Assembly (NCBI GenBank): GCA_025266875.1
Contig: JALLLT010000056.1
Span: 62,001 to 126,000, forward strand
Length of the DNA: 64,000 nucleotides
From: Fennellomyces sp. T-0311
Lineage: Eukaryota; Mucoromycota; Mucoromycetes; Mucorales; Lichtheimiaceae
Reading direction: 5' to 3'
Shown piece by piece: positions 25,028-36,929 of this stretch (position 1 is its first letter; each line of letters begins with the position of its first letter). A program made the translations under genes and the position numbers. Below the pieces are notes generated by a model. The model made no database searches and was not told where the DNA came from. It worked only from the letters and a program-made list of their open reading frames with translations.

Positions 25028-26549
25028 TCATGCTCGAGCCTGCTGAGCATGTCGATGAAGCCCGTTATTATTAGAAGAAGCACTTGGCGATGGAACTCGA
25101 CGACTTTTATACTTGCTACGACCTACGCCCGAAGAAGAGGACGACGATGAAGCATGGCCTTGAACACGCTCGTGGCGACGCAGTGCATCCATCCTTGTGA
25201 ACTTTTTGCCACACTGATCACAGTAGCAATAAGGGCGATTTTTTAAATGGATTGTCTGATGACGCGAAAGGTCGTAGGATCGACGAAACGTTTGGCCGCA
25301 GATCCGACCCGAGTCAATGATTTTCTCGCACACAAACAATTGCTGTTGCTGTTGCTGCTGTTGAGGTGGTGGTTGCGGCATGGACACCCGGCAAGGATCA
25401 GCCATTAGAGCGGAGGACGTTACTCTTGCAGCGTTACTCGTCAAATCGTAAAGATGGGCAGCTGTTGCTCTTCGATGACGATGGTGTGCAGTGATGGACG
25501 TAATTGCAGGAAGGGTGACAGAAGAAGGTTGCGAGGTGGATGATTGAATGGAAGGAGATCCTATGGGAGGCATGAAGGGACTGTTACTGCTGGAACTGCT
25601 GCGACGATCCAATGGATGAATGCGAGGTGAACGAGGTTCCAATAACGTCGGTCGACGACGTGGATTGTAAAAAAATGGTTCTGTATGCTGCAGTTCTGGC
25701 AGTTTTCTAGATTGCATGGATTCTTCTGCAGAAAGGACGCGCTTTTTCTTCTTTACTGGACCATCCGCATCAAGCGAAATGCCAGAGTCTTTCCGTATCC
25801 CTGAAGCCGTGTCTATGCTGCCACGTTTATCGATCGATGGAAGTGTCGGTTGTACAGGCGCTGACCGACGACGGTATGAATCATTCGATGGTTTCCATCG
25901 ATACACGGTTGGCTTGACAACTGGAACACTATCGTCTAATATGGCTGTGAGACGAAAAGGATGCTGTTGTTGCTGTTGTTGTTGATGCTGCAGACCAGCT
26001 ATTAAAAAATAGAAACATAAATGTTTGGTGAGATTCACAATTCATCTTTGAACCCCCTTCATTACAACAATCTGCATGACACTAGTTAAATGAACTTCAT
26101 CTTACATTGTTCCGAAATATGTCTGATTTTGCGACTAAGCATAATATTAATCGAGTTCTCATTGTTGTCCAGGGTCTGGAGTGCATTTCGCAGTGATTGA
26201 TCGTCGCACAGCACATTGTGTTCAGGGTCCCGCGTGTCAACACTAATCTGGTATTCGTTCACACTCAGGTCCTAGGTAAGTTACTTTAAGATATAGACTT
26301 TAATCTACACGAATGAAATCATTTTTTTTTTACCTGAGCATTCTGTTGAATGGCCTTGACAAGGTCGTGAAATCGTGGTACAGAATTTTCGCTGACAAAA
26401 AAATGCATATTAAAGCAAATGGATGATTCGTGGACCTGAACACTGTTTGTTTTTCCTCTGTTTATTAGCAAAACCACTTTTTTTTTATAATTAGATTGAA
26501 ACAAGTTATGGAGGAATTACCGAAACTGATATTCTGTTCGAAAGGTCAT
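25028..26549 (-). CDS. C2H2 zinc-finger protein with possible PB1-like N-terminus
   Basis: Exons 26549-26521, 26442-26334, 26271-26106 and 25998-25028 give 424 aa. The C-terminus has two adjacent C2H2 fingers (CGQTFRRSYDLSRHQTIH and CDQCGKKFTRMDALRRHERV) in which the His/Cys ligands are intact, followed by a Ser-rich and basic tail. The middle is low-complexity: poly-Gln tracts, RRR clusters and a KKKKR basic cluster that could be a nuclear signal. The first about 95 residues (e.g. QISVDTRDPEHNVLCDDQSL and ALQTLDNNENSINIMLSRK) look like a small ubiquitin-like/PB1 fold; this is inference. The likely role is a sequence-specific transcription factor; the target is unknown. Confidence 0.85.
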
Positions 26550-29003
26550 TGTGCAGAAGAGGAAATAATAGACTGGTAAAAGAGTGGGCAGGGTTTTGAG
26601 GAAAGGGAAGGTTAATGGACGAAGCACGATTTGGTTTCGTGTTGGAAAGCAAGGATAAAATATAAGTAAAATAGAAAATAGAAATAGAAATAAAAAGAAA
26701 AACAGTTAGGGAAGAAAGAAGCTCCAGAGTGGGTTGAAAAGTTTCACAACCTTTATAATAAGTGATGATCCCTTAACCGGCGCAAACTTCCAGGTGGCGA
26801 CAGTGATGGTAATCACAGGCGTTACATATGTAAATATACTGTATTTGCTTTGCAAGGGGATAAAGAAAGGGTTAGATGTTCCCTTTAGTCTTGTTCTAAA
26901 GAAAACCATCTCAACCATAGTCGTGGTAAAACAAAAAAAAAGTGTGGCCCTCTCTTTTTTCCTATTAAACTCATGTGGCAAGTGCAACAGAAAAGAGGGA
27001 CATCCATAGAGGCATCCGCAACATCAAGCCTCCTAGTCACACCAACGATTTCTTTTTCCGGTGCACATCTCCTAAGTCCCTACTCTTGTCCACTATTTTT
27101 TATGGGAGCATTGGGTTGCCACAAGGTTCCTTGCGTCCATTACTTTTTTTTCTTTCGCACAAACCAAGTGTGGCTTCATCCATGTTTTTTGTTTCCAATA
27201 TTCCACGCGAAAGCAATGTGCACTTCTTTAACCTTACACGAACAAAAGCACATGATCAAGCATGATAACTTTAAATCTGACATATTAAATTCCTTTTTTT
27301 CATTACGTTGGACAACATTGCATAGCATGCTAAAAAAAAAGCCATTCGTAAAAGAGACCTCCTCGCCCTCGAGAATTCGGGGTTGTTCCAATCGATAATG
27401 AGCAGGGTCCTTTTACCTTTTTACTTGTTCACTAAAGTTTATTCTCCTTCATTGAGCCCATCCGAACAAAAATACCTATTTCCCATTCGTGAAGCTATGA
27501 GGTTTTCTCTTGACACGGAGTAAAGGGTTTTTCCTTTTTCAAAATATAAAAATTAGGGGGATGATAGTTCAACCAAAAAAGTGTGTGCGTTTGTGCGTGC
27601 ACTTCATCACAAGGTCAATGCGGGTAATAACCCCATTTTGTTATAGAGGAGTTACCACGAGTATGATGAACACAAGCAGAGTACGCAAACAATGAAACCA
27701 GGTTTTTATGGAATACACAGTATAATCTTTTTTTTCTTCTTTTCTCCTTTATTACAGGGTTGTGTGCATGATTTATCAATTTTTGTTAAGCGCTTGGACA
27801 GCTGAAGTATATCCATAACAGGTTCGTGTCGCAAAGGAAATGCACATATAGTTGAACGAAAAGGACCCTTTTTTCTCTCTCTCGAAACATTTATGGTTAT
27901 GAGTGTCATGTCCATTATGGTGAGCTTTTTATAAAATTAGGGTCGAAAAAAAACCCTTGACAGCCTCGAACATTAAACACAGACTCGTGCTTTACTCACG
28001 ACACATTCGCGATAATACGTGCGTACGCGTTGTCCTCCACCCCTCTGTCAATCTTCCGAGATCATCCATTGTGTACTTTACTATATCGGGACTAACATAC
28101 AGTACTATGTTGGGATCACTGTACCACCTTTCTATTATTCAGGGGAGAAGATTACACATATAATGGGGAGACACCAGTTTCAGGAGTTCTCCCGTAACAA
28201 TAAAGGTCCACTGTCATTGAATCAAAAAAAGTATCCATGAAAAACAAAAAGAACGATTATAATAGTATTGTTTTGAAAAGAAAAAAGCGTTAATGTAATT
28301 CGGAACAGCATAATAAGCCAAAAATAACCTTCTTGATCTACACAATTATCTACGCTTGCATATTCGTCCATCTGCTCGCATAAAGTGTAAATTAAAAACA
28401 CGTGCCCATATGATTAGAAAAATCGGTATTCTCTCGGTCTGCGAGCTATTGTCGATCAGTATTACGAAATATTTAACCATCAGCAACAATCAACCCTTTT
28501 TCTAACCGAACTGGGTGTATTTGTATTGTAACGACTAATTATGCTATCAAGAAGCTTATCCGTTAAAATTATTTTATATTATACATAGAAAGTCGTATGT
28601 TCCTTCATATAATACAGAAATGATATGTCAAAGTCGGGTGATGACTGCTAAATTAAGGCGAAAAATGCTAACATCACGGAGCGTTAAAAACTATAAAGTA
28701 AGAGTCCGAGTTGACGCGTCCATTGTAAGAACCTTGACAACTGGAAAAAAAATAAGAGTATCAAGGGAAAAAATGTATCATTTCAGTATTCACTAATTAA
28801 AAAACTACGAACGGAGCACCGTAACAAATCAAAATCATGCCGCTGATTATTTAAGGCTACCATACTTAAAGAGTACGTTGCTCACAAAAGCATATAATTC
28901 AGAACTGGTCATGTATGTACCTGAAACTAGGGATTGAATACATGTAGAAGGATTCCATGCTACTACTATTTTCTCTTGTAGAAGCAAGTTACATTTTCGA
29001 ATA
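26550..29003. other. long AT-rich intergenic region
   Basis: About 2.4 kb of AT-rich DNA with many homopolymer runs. The short ORFs (e.g. 26734-27009, 26973-27398, 27957-28163) are low-complexity and show no domain. The left end holds the upstream region of the zinc-finger gene. Nothing supported. Confidence 0.5.
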
Positions 29004-29175
29004 CAGTGGCCGCTTTATATAGCGATATTTTGTATAACGATAATTCGATATAACGATACAATTCTCGACGCACCAAAACGGTAATCACTGCCAAATCCCA
29101 TTTTATATAACGATATTTCGATATAACGATAAAGTTTGGGCTGCACCATCGTATCGTTATATAAAGCGACCACTG
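29004..29175. mobile_element. 172-bp pogo/Tigger-type MITE
   Basis: Starts CAGTGGCCGCTTTATATA and ends with the inverted TATATAAAGCGACCACTG, flanked by TA on both sides (29002-29003 and 29176-29177). Internal CGATATAACGATA-type repeats are shared with the elements at 34921-36024 and 36845. The CAGTG ends and TA target duplication fit Tc1/mariner-pogo elements. Too short to encode protein. Confidence 0.85.
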
Positions 29176-29329
29176 TACTCCAGAGCGGCTCTGAGAATAA
29201 TGGTTGATATTTTCAAGATCTATCAATAGAAGGCTAATAGTAGAGCGTCAGCAAAAAGAAGGGCTACAGCAATAGAAAATAATGTAGAGCGTACGATAAT
29301 GTATAGATTCTGGAGCGAAACGTTCACAT

Positions 29330-31229
29330 TTAAAGCTTGCTTCGTAGATAATTCTGTGTAAAGAATCTTGCACTGCTGTTTTCTGATGTACCACAGGAAG
29401 CCAATTTTATGCTTCCAGGATAATCGTCGTACATTTTTTGGATTTCCTTTTCAAACTGTTGCAGGACTAGCTTGCGTGAAACGGAACCCTTTGGTGTTGT
29501 TGGGAGTTGGCGATTAGGCGGTAGAATGTACACCATACCAGGTACAACAATATGACTGTGCTTTTGTGCTGCTGCTTTGTTTGCAGCATTAACTGCGGCG
29601 TAAACTATAATAAGATGTAAGCCTTTTTTCATCCATAGCTTAATTGAATTCATGTGTTACCTTTGGAAGTAACCTCTGTCAGCTGTCGTTTGTTTGCATA
29701 ATCCAAGTTCAGTTCAATCAGCACTGCCGTGTTACTTTTTCCGTGACCAACGACTACGCAATGTTTTACAATAGTGGCACTGCGAATCTCGTTTTCCAGG
29801 TGTACGGGGTCCGTCTTTCCTCCATCGGCCCTAAACTTTTAGAATTGGAACAATTGCTTCCAGAGTTGCCTTTTTTTTTGTAACACTTACAGCACCAAAG
29901 TATCATCAATGCGCCGGATATAACGCCAGTAGCCAGATGGATCTTTTTGAAACAGATTGTTGGTTTCGTAATAGCCGCTAGCATTGATACTAGCGGCAGC
30001 CGTGGGGGATATCGTAGGACAATCGCCCCGAACTAAAAGATGATATAGATCCTTATCATATGGTTCCCACTTGACATATCCGGAACTGAACTCGTGTGGC
30101 TTGACAAGGTGGTAATTTTTGTCGCCGCTCGAAAAGCTGGACACTGCGACCGCATTAAGTTCTAAGAGTGAATACGTATGGCCGTTAGTACAACTTATCT
30201 GGTGAAGAAAACATTTTGCATACCTGTCGACCCGTATCTATTTGCTACATTCAATCCACTTGACTGTAAAAAGTCACCTACTCCGTCTGCCATCGGTGCA
30301 CCGCGATATACACAGACCTTGATATTCCTCAAACCATCGCTAGTCACTTGGTCAATGCCCTCACTTTGCAAGATACTTGCCAAGTTTTCCAAGTGCACCG
30401 GCATCATCACAGCAAAGGTGACCATGCGCTTTCGAATAAGGGCAAGAAATTCTGCAGTCGAAGACGCTTCGCTGCGCAACAGCACTGCGCTTCCACCCAT
30501 GGTAAGAGGCAACCAGTACGACAACACACCGCTTAAATGGAATGCACAAAATGTGGTCATTATCGTTTCACCATAGTCCATAATTAGTTCACCGCTGGCT
30601 TCAGTTTTCCTTGGATAGAGTGCCAGTATGTAGATCAACCATCGATTGCTCAAGAGAATTGGCTTCGGGAGACCAGTCGTACCAGAGCTATGAAGTATGA
30701 GTGGAATATCGTTCAATTTTGGCTGGTTTCTTGGGTATATGTTTTTGGTGCAGGCAGCGAGTGTGATCAGTTCCTCCACATCAAAAGACTTCCATGTGTC
30801 GACATGAACTTCTTTCAACACCGCCGCAGTTGCGTGGGCCATTTGGCTATACGCTTCGGAAGCAATCAGCCATCGGGTGTTCGTCTCTGATAACTAGTGT
30901 GCAGTCGCTGACACTGAATTTCCTGTCGAAAGTGGGAAGAATGTTCTTCCAAGCTTGCTGATCGCCGCCATAGCCAATAAGGATTGCAAAGGGTCGCCTC
31001 CGAGAAACGCAATACATTGAACACCATCCAGTTGGGGAAGCCATTTATTTGCCTGATAGTTTGCCATATTATTGAATTGACGGTACGTTATTGTCCTGAA
31101 CACGAGCTTTCTATCGGATGTTTGATAATGTATGAATGTTCGGTTATGGTATCGTGCCGCTTGCGTTTCGAATAGTTGGATGCATGAGGTCCAATCCGAA
31201 TGGTTGAAAATATGCTGAGTTACGCTCAT
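29330..31229 (-). pseudogene. NRPS-like adenylation (AMP-binding) protein, one internal stop
   Basis: Exons 31229-30224, 30161-29891, 29830-29661 and 29604-29330 join to 574 codons with every splice site intact, but codon 112 (30896-30894) is TAG. Adenylation motifs are complete: A3 SSGTTGLPKPI, A5 YGSTE (across the first intron), A7-like GYYETNNLF and RRIDDTLVL, and A10 PTTPKGSVSRK with the catalytic Lys. The protein resembles the A-domains of fungal NRPS-like carboxylic-acid-activating or reducing enzymes, but it stops soon after A10 and no carrier or reductase domain follows. A MITE lies 154 bp downstream. It is divergent from an MFS gene that also has one internal stop. Either both are recent pseudogenes or the stops are read through or are errors. 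Confidence 0.82.
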
Positions 31230-32542
31230 GGTATAGCGCAAGAAGGAAAAGATAAACAGGGAAAGGAGGTGTATTAGTGAGGTATATAAATACATGACCA
31301 ATATACCGGAAGTATCATCGTTAATGGTTAAAGTTGATATGAAACACGGATGTTGGCATCCATAATCAGCTGCATTTTCCCATTGTACATACCAAGCAAC
31401 TGTATCATGTTTAGGTTTCGCAAACAAAACTCAAGCTTTACCGTTCTTTGTCCTTGGTTCCAGTAAACTGGGACCAGAAGCTTATGCTCACGCTTCCACT
31501 ATCTAACAATTTTTTTTTCAAAGCTATTGGTACTCAAGCTAACGTGGCGTAGTAATGAGTTCTCCGATGTATACGTGGTGTTAAAGACTAAAAAAGCCAA
31601 AAAAAAGTAAGACATTTACGCCAAAAAACTCATATGCGTCAGATACTCGCAAACGGTGAGGCCAAAATTTATAAAGGTTTACGTAAGTACATAATAGAGA
31701 AAGCAATTTTTATCTAACCCCTTGGTAAACAACATCATTATCAGTCAAATATCGCGCGTTAAATTAGTATTAGGATCATCCATAAACGTCACCTACAATA
31801 TATGAAAAGTTTGGTAGATATACATCTGTCCTTGTTAAGCTTTGCATTCAGCTCTTATAAAACGAATTTGTTGCCTTGGCCACCCTTCTTCCTTTTTATG
31901 TTCACGTGTAACATGTCGTGGAATCCCAAGATCGCCACATTACATGTGCACACAAATACAACAAAGCGATAAATAGTATAGCCAGGGGCGTTATATGTAC
32001 TCTTGATGATGCATATAAAGGCTTAAAATTACGATTTACCATGTAGTAAAAAAGTATTAAACGGCGTTATTCTTCTGCATAAACAAAGTGTTTCTTGGAG
32101 GTACTGGACGTTTCACCATCAAGGTAATCAGGACACCGACTGTGCCGATTGTGTAACGTGACTTTTGCAATGCAACTAAACATAAAGGCGTTCGGTGATG
32201 TTGAAATGGACATAGCAATGCCGGCAATTCGTTTTCCATTGATGTCATTTGGAGCAATTCTAAAATCGGAGAACGTGGTCATTCTGGAACGGTGCTAGCT
32301 GTGTATAAGAGTAATCCAAAATCATGAATGGGGTTATTAATCCAGTCAAGCCTTTTGAAGCCGAATCTCGTTGGCGTCTCGTCTGTTTTTCCTGGGACGC
32401 ACACTTTACTTTCCCTGTCACCTTTGATATGTAGGCATGCGGGGCTATTGAATATGCTTTTGTACAACGAACGAAATCCACGACAGCTAAAAGCCTTGAA
32501 ATCTTGCTTTCCTCCGTCTGATTTCTCCTTACCACTTTTACT
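31230..32542. other. divergent intergenic region between the two interrupted genes
   Basis: 1.3 kb of AT-rich DNA between the start codons of the adenylation-protein gene (-) and the MFS gene (+). It could hold a shared promoter. The minus ORF at 32260-32652 overlaps the MFS start antisense and is not credible. No element ends seen. Confidence 0.45.
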
Positions 32543-34512
32543 ATGGGATCATCGACTGTTGCTGATTTTACTGAAGACATCAAGTCTATCGATGATAAAG
32601 AGCGGCGTCGACTGGTACGAAAAATTGATCTAAGGATCCTACCTCTTGTCATGATCTTTTACATATGCTCATTTCTTGATCGCGCCAATATCGGTATGGT
32701 ACTGCGCAATGATAAATTGCTGATGCAGCGATTTTCAGCGTACACAAATATGCAGATTTTTTTATTTAAAGTTCTCTATACACAGGTAATGCCAAAATTG
32801 CAGGCCTCACGGAAGATTTGGGCATGTCAGAAAATGACTACAACATTGCGCTGTCCATGTTTTTCGTTGGATACGCAAGTACTTGAAAGCGCATGGTAAA
32901 TTTTGACTGATCTATGGAGATCAACAGATTGCGGCTGAAATCCCTTGCAGTATGATACTCAACAAAATCGTACCAAAAATTTGGATATCGATTACGATGG
33001 TATCCTGGGGAACGGTCATGGCAGCAATGGCGGCAATAACAAATGGTACCGGGTTGATTGTGGCACGGCTATTCTTGGGAATCTGCGAGGTACGGGGAAA
33101 AGTAAACACTTTGGGGAAATTGTCATCTTAAGTTAGCATGGCTACGTATATTTAGGCAGGTTTGGTACCAGCAGTTTTACTGTACCTATCAGTGTGGTAT
33201 ACAAGGGCAGAAATACCCAAGCGAGTAGCTATATTTTTGGCAAGTGCTACTATAGCTGGTGTAAGTGGCTTTTTAACTGCGTATGTGTTGCACAAAATAA
33301 TCTTACCGTAACCGTTCAGGCTATTAGTGGTCTGCTGGCAAGTTATTATTAACATATTTACAAAAATAAAGGATTGCCATTGGCTAATGTTACAGAATAT
33401 AGGCATACGGTATTATGCATATGGATGGCCATCGAGGGCTTCATTCTTGGCAGTGAATATTCATCCTTGAGGCAATCCCAACCTTAGTGATGGGTGTGGT
33501 CAGTTATTACGCGTTGCCAGATCTTCCAGAACGAAGCACATGTACGTTCGAGAAGAACAAACTTTGCGGATTGAACTACTGATTATTGTTTGGCATTTAG
33601 TTTTGAATGACCGCGAACGTGAGATTTTTCTCTATAAAATGGAAAAGGACGCCATCGCTCAGAAGAATGATATTGAAGATGATTCTGGACACGGATCTAC
33701 ATGGACACCGGTTATATCAGTACTTAAAGATTGGAAAACGTACGCTTTTGGGATTGTATCTACCTGCTTGATGACCGATGTGTACTGCATCAGCTTGTTC
33801 CTGCCAAGTATTGTCCATGACCTTGGATATACTAATGTACTCACGGCACAATTAATGACTGTTCCACCAAATGCCATAGGTAAGGATACAAGTAGTGCAT
33901 CGACGGAATTCACCACTGACACGCATCCTTAGCTTCGGTTCTTTCAATACTCAACGCTGTCAGTGCCGACCATTTCGCGGAACGAGGACTGCACGTGGTT
34001 ATACCGGCAGCTATCGAAGCGACTGGATATGCGTTGCTTATTGGGCTGGATGAGGAAAATATCACTGGACACTATATCGCAATCATTGTATGCGTCTGCA
34101 GTACAACCGCTGCCCTTGCTCCCCATTCATCGTGGTTCACAGTTAATTACTCTGGACGATCCAAACGAGCAGTTGCCGTTTCCGTCCTCACTGCATTTGG
34201 AACGGTCGGAGGCATTATTGCGGGTCAAATCTATCGGGCAAGCGATGCGCCGCGTTATATACATGGCCATATCGTTAGCCTGGTACTGATATCAACTGCT
34301 TCCGTTTCAGCCTTTTCCATAAAAATGTCACTGCGTTGGATCAATAGCCGACGGGATAAACTAACGATCAAAGAACACAGCGCCATACTTGCTAATACAA
34401 AGGCGTGGATTCTCGGTGATCTGGTAATTGACATGAGGATAATCAATGTATACGCAAAATACTTAACGTACGACAATTGTTTTAGCATCCGGACTACCGT
34501 TATACTACGTAG
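32543..34512 (+). pseudogene. MFS permease, allantoate-permease (Dal5-like) family, one internal stop
   Basis: Nine exons (32543-32693, 32786-32874, 32928-33089, 33156-33260, 33320-33337, 33403-33541, 33601-33879, 33933-34423, 34486-34512) give 487 codons. Motifs in order: KIDLRILPLVMIFYICSFLDRANIG (shown in parts: DLRILPLVMIFYIC and SFLDRANIG) in TM1, LSMFFVGY/IAAEIPCSM in TM2, LIVARLFLGICE in TM4, MDGHRGLHSWQ then IFILEAIP in TM6, PLFLPSIV-like SLFLPSIVHDLGY in TM7, and a final HPDYRYTT. This is the organic-anion:H+ symporter (ACS) family of nutrient permeases. Codon TGA at 33454-33456 replaces the near-invariant Trp of the WQW motif. The introns at 32875-32927 and 33338-33402 have GC donors (GCAAGT), and exon 5 is only 18 nt. 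Apart from the TGA the gene is intact. Confidence 0.83.
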
Positions 34513-34920
34513 TCAATACAGTTTATTGTACCTTAAGAGATAGGCCGACAGAAAAGAATACTGTAGCGAATGATAAATAATGAGATATCGTGTATAAGCT
34601 CTATGCTATCGTAACATCCTAGAAATACATCGTCTCCACGAAAATCGAATGACCCAACACGTTGTACATAAGACTCTGATCCTCAATGGCTTTCTGAGAA
34701 GATTTCATGACAATGTCATGAAACGATCCATAACTATGACATCAAGTTTGTGTGAGTACGATCCCAAAGAACATTTCAGAACTCTCTTTGTCAGCGCGAA
34801 AATACATAATTTCAATTAAAGTCTGAATCACAAACTTTTTGTCGAGAGATATAGCTAAAAATATTCGATCGCCTTCAGCTTACATTCGTAAATATGACAG
34901 AGCGTTAGTTGTCAAGCATA
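34513..34920. other. intergenic
   Basis: AT-rich 3' flank of the MFS gene up to the TA that borders the next element. No ORF or repeat recognised. Confidence 0.5.
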
Positions 34921-36024
34921 CAGTGACCGCTCACTATAATGATATTTTATATAACGATACTTCGATATTTCGATATAACGATATAATTTCCAATTTATCA
35001 GTCTGATACGCAGTAAAATATCGCTCATGCGAAATATCATTATCTCGAGCGAACTAATGATAGTACTTTATTTCTAAAAATAGGCGAAAATGCTAGTATG
35101 CCTGGCGCTATTTCGCTCTTCTGAGGCGAGTTCCCGAATCTTTTTCTAAGAAGTTGTATGACCTGAATATCCAATTCATCTTCAACTATCACCAATCAAG
35201 AAGGTCGTTCAAATGGCGCTTTCTTTCCATTCTAGAGAAATCGGAGCTTCTTCACCCTCCTCTTGTCTTTGTCTTTGTACAACTGCTTCTGGATCGTCAT
35301 CTATCTTACACGTTAGCAATTGATCAGGATTAGATTTCGCCGTTCTTAAGTACTGCATACCGAGCTCATTCTCAATCATGACATCATTAATAAGTTTATC
35401 AACGGAAACTGTAGCATGAATGTCTTGCGGCTCTTCATCTGCAATAAGGTTAATACCCTCAGAGTCACAGGAATCGTTATGGACACCCAGAATTGCTGCG
35501 TCAAGTTCATCTGGCAAATCCTGATCATATTCTAAAGCAGACTTCGTGAATTCCTCTTCCTCAGCTGTTGCAAAATTCAGCAAGCCAGATTTGATCCAGC
35601 AATTTTGGATAGTTTTCGAAGAAACAGAGTTCATGTAAATAAAGTCTAGTTTTTGGCGATTGGCAAGGACATTGCACTTTTTAGGTTTATTGGGCTCCTC
35701 GCCGTTGGTGATACACTTGGTTCCAGTGGCAATTCGATCGGAATTAACAAGATGACATGGCATACTGGAAAATAAGTGTGATGTATGCCAAAAAAAGCAT
35801 CCATACTTTATTACCGCTCATTAAACTAATTAATAAACACGTTTACACTTCTTTGTAAAATTCTAGAGCTTTCTTTGCACTTTTTTCATGCACAAATATT
35901 TACGGGTTAGGATAACTATCTAACCGGATATATCTTTTCGAGGTGTTACTTTTATATAACGATAATTCGCTATAACGATACAATTTTGGCTACATCGTCA
36001 TACCTTTATAGCGAGCGGCCACTG
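34921..36024. mobile_element. 1.1-kb internally deleted pogo/Tigger-type transposon
   Basis: Begins CAGTGACCGCTCACTATAA and ends with the inverted TTTATAGCGAGCGGCCACTG; TA lies on both sides (34919-34920 and 36025-36026). The terminal regions carry the same ATATAACGATA repeats as the 172-bp MITE. Inside is a minus-strand remnant of a DDE_1 transposase C-terminus. The N-terminal DNA-binding and catalytic parts are missing, so it is non-autonomous. Confidence 0.82.
35209..35763 (-). pseudogene. C-terminal remnant of a pogo/Tigger-type transposase
   Basis: 184 codons. The segment VSSKTIQNCWIKSGLLNF matches the conserved region after the DDE_1 catalytic core of Tigger/Jerky/CENP-B-like transposases (the usual form is S-x-TI-x-NC-F/W-x-KAG). 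It is followed by an acidic, Glu/Asp-rich tail. No HTH domains and no Asp triad are present, so this cannot be an active transposase. It lies between matching terminal inverted repeats. Function as a separate small protein is possible but unsupported. Confidence 0.7.
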
Positions 36025-36844
36025 TACACAAACTTCTTAAATGTGTATTAGCTAACAGATGGCTAAATTTACGCTTTGGTTACATAGATTTGCCTTCGAA
36101 TTCTACGGTTCTGGTTCAACAGGGAAAGAAATGTCGTCTTTGGTATCACTGGGAGCGCCCAGCCGTTTGCTGGTTTTATCATCTCTTTCATTATTACACT
36201 AAGAAATAATCGCTTCGGCGCACCATGGTTTGTTTCATATATCATCTATTAGTGTTGATTTCTCACTAAATTTATAGAACGTTCCGAATCATTGGCCTTG
36301 TATTTCTAGTGATAAGCATTACTGCATATCTTCTTATCAAATAAACAAAGGCCGACGTGAAGGCACCCATAAGCAAAAAGAAGTCTAGCGATACTAATAG
36401 AACATTCTTGAAGCTAACGCAATTATCTGGATAATTGCGGTCCTGATTATATTGGCTGCATTCTTCCCCATTACACATTCCTTCCATGTAATATGATGAG
36501 GTAATCGGAGCGCTTCCCGAGAAACGAGAGATTGGGTGCAGGTTTGTTTATCATTTAGTATCCCACGATATTTAAAATTATGGAATGCAATGTCCTTTTC
36601 GCATGCAGAAGGTGAGCCACAACCTTTTATCCAAGCTTTTCCAGATTCCGGTCTTAAACAACTTTTTGAGTCATTGCCATTCCCATTTATTATCGGACAC
36701 TCTTATCGTACACAAATTTTCTGATATCTTGGTAAATCGAGTATACTATTATCAAAAAATAATTGTAAGTTATGCATGACAGCATGTAGCAGTAAAAGCA
36801 TTCACTACAGCAAGGTAACTTTTAAATCTGTTCGAAACCAAGTA
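36025..36844. other. intergenic between mobile elements
   Basis: AT-rich, only short ORFs (e.g. 36272-36487 minus, with a hydrophobic segment and Cys-rich start). No domain recognised. Confidence 0.45.
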
Positions 36845-36904
36845 CAGTGGCCGCTTTATATAACGATACGATGGTGCAGCCCAAACTTTATCGTTATATC
36901 AAAA
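36845..36904. repeat. solo end of the pogo/Tigger MITE family
   Basis: CAGTGGCCGCTTTATATAAC followed by the GATGGTGCAGCCCAAACTTT segment equals the right end of the MITE at 29004-29175 read in reverse, preceded by TA (36843-36844). The other end is missing; another element (36930-37873) begins about 25 bp downstream, so this copy was truncated. Confidence 0.75.
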
Positions 36905-36929
36905 TAATTACCATTAAAATATAAAATTA

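Noticed and set aside
26973..27398. Long low-complexity ORFs in the AT-rich intergenic region
   Set aside because: Composition is Phe/Ser/Lys-rich from homopolymer runs, without domain or splice signals.
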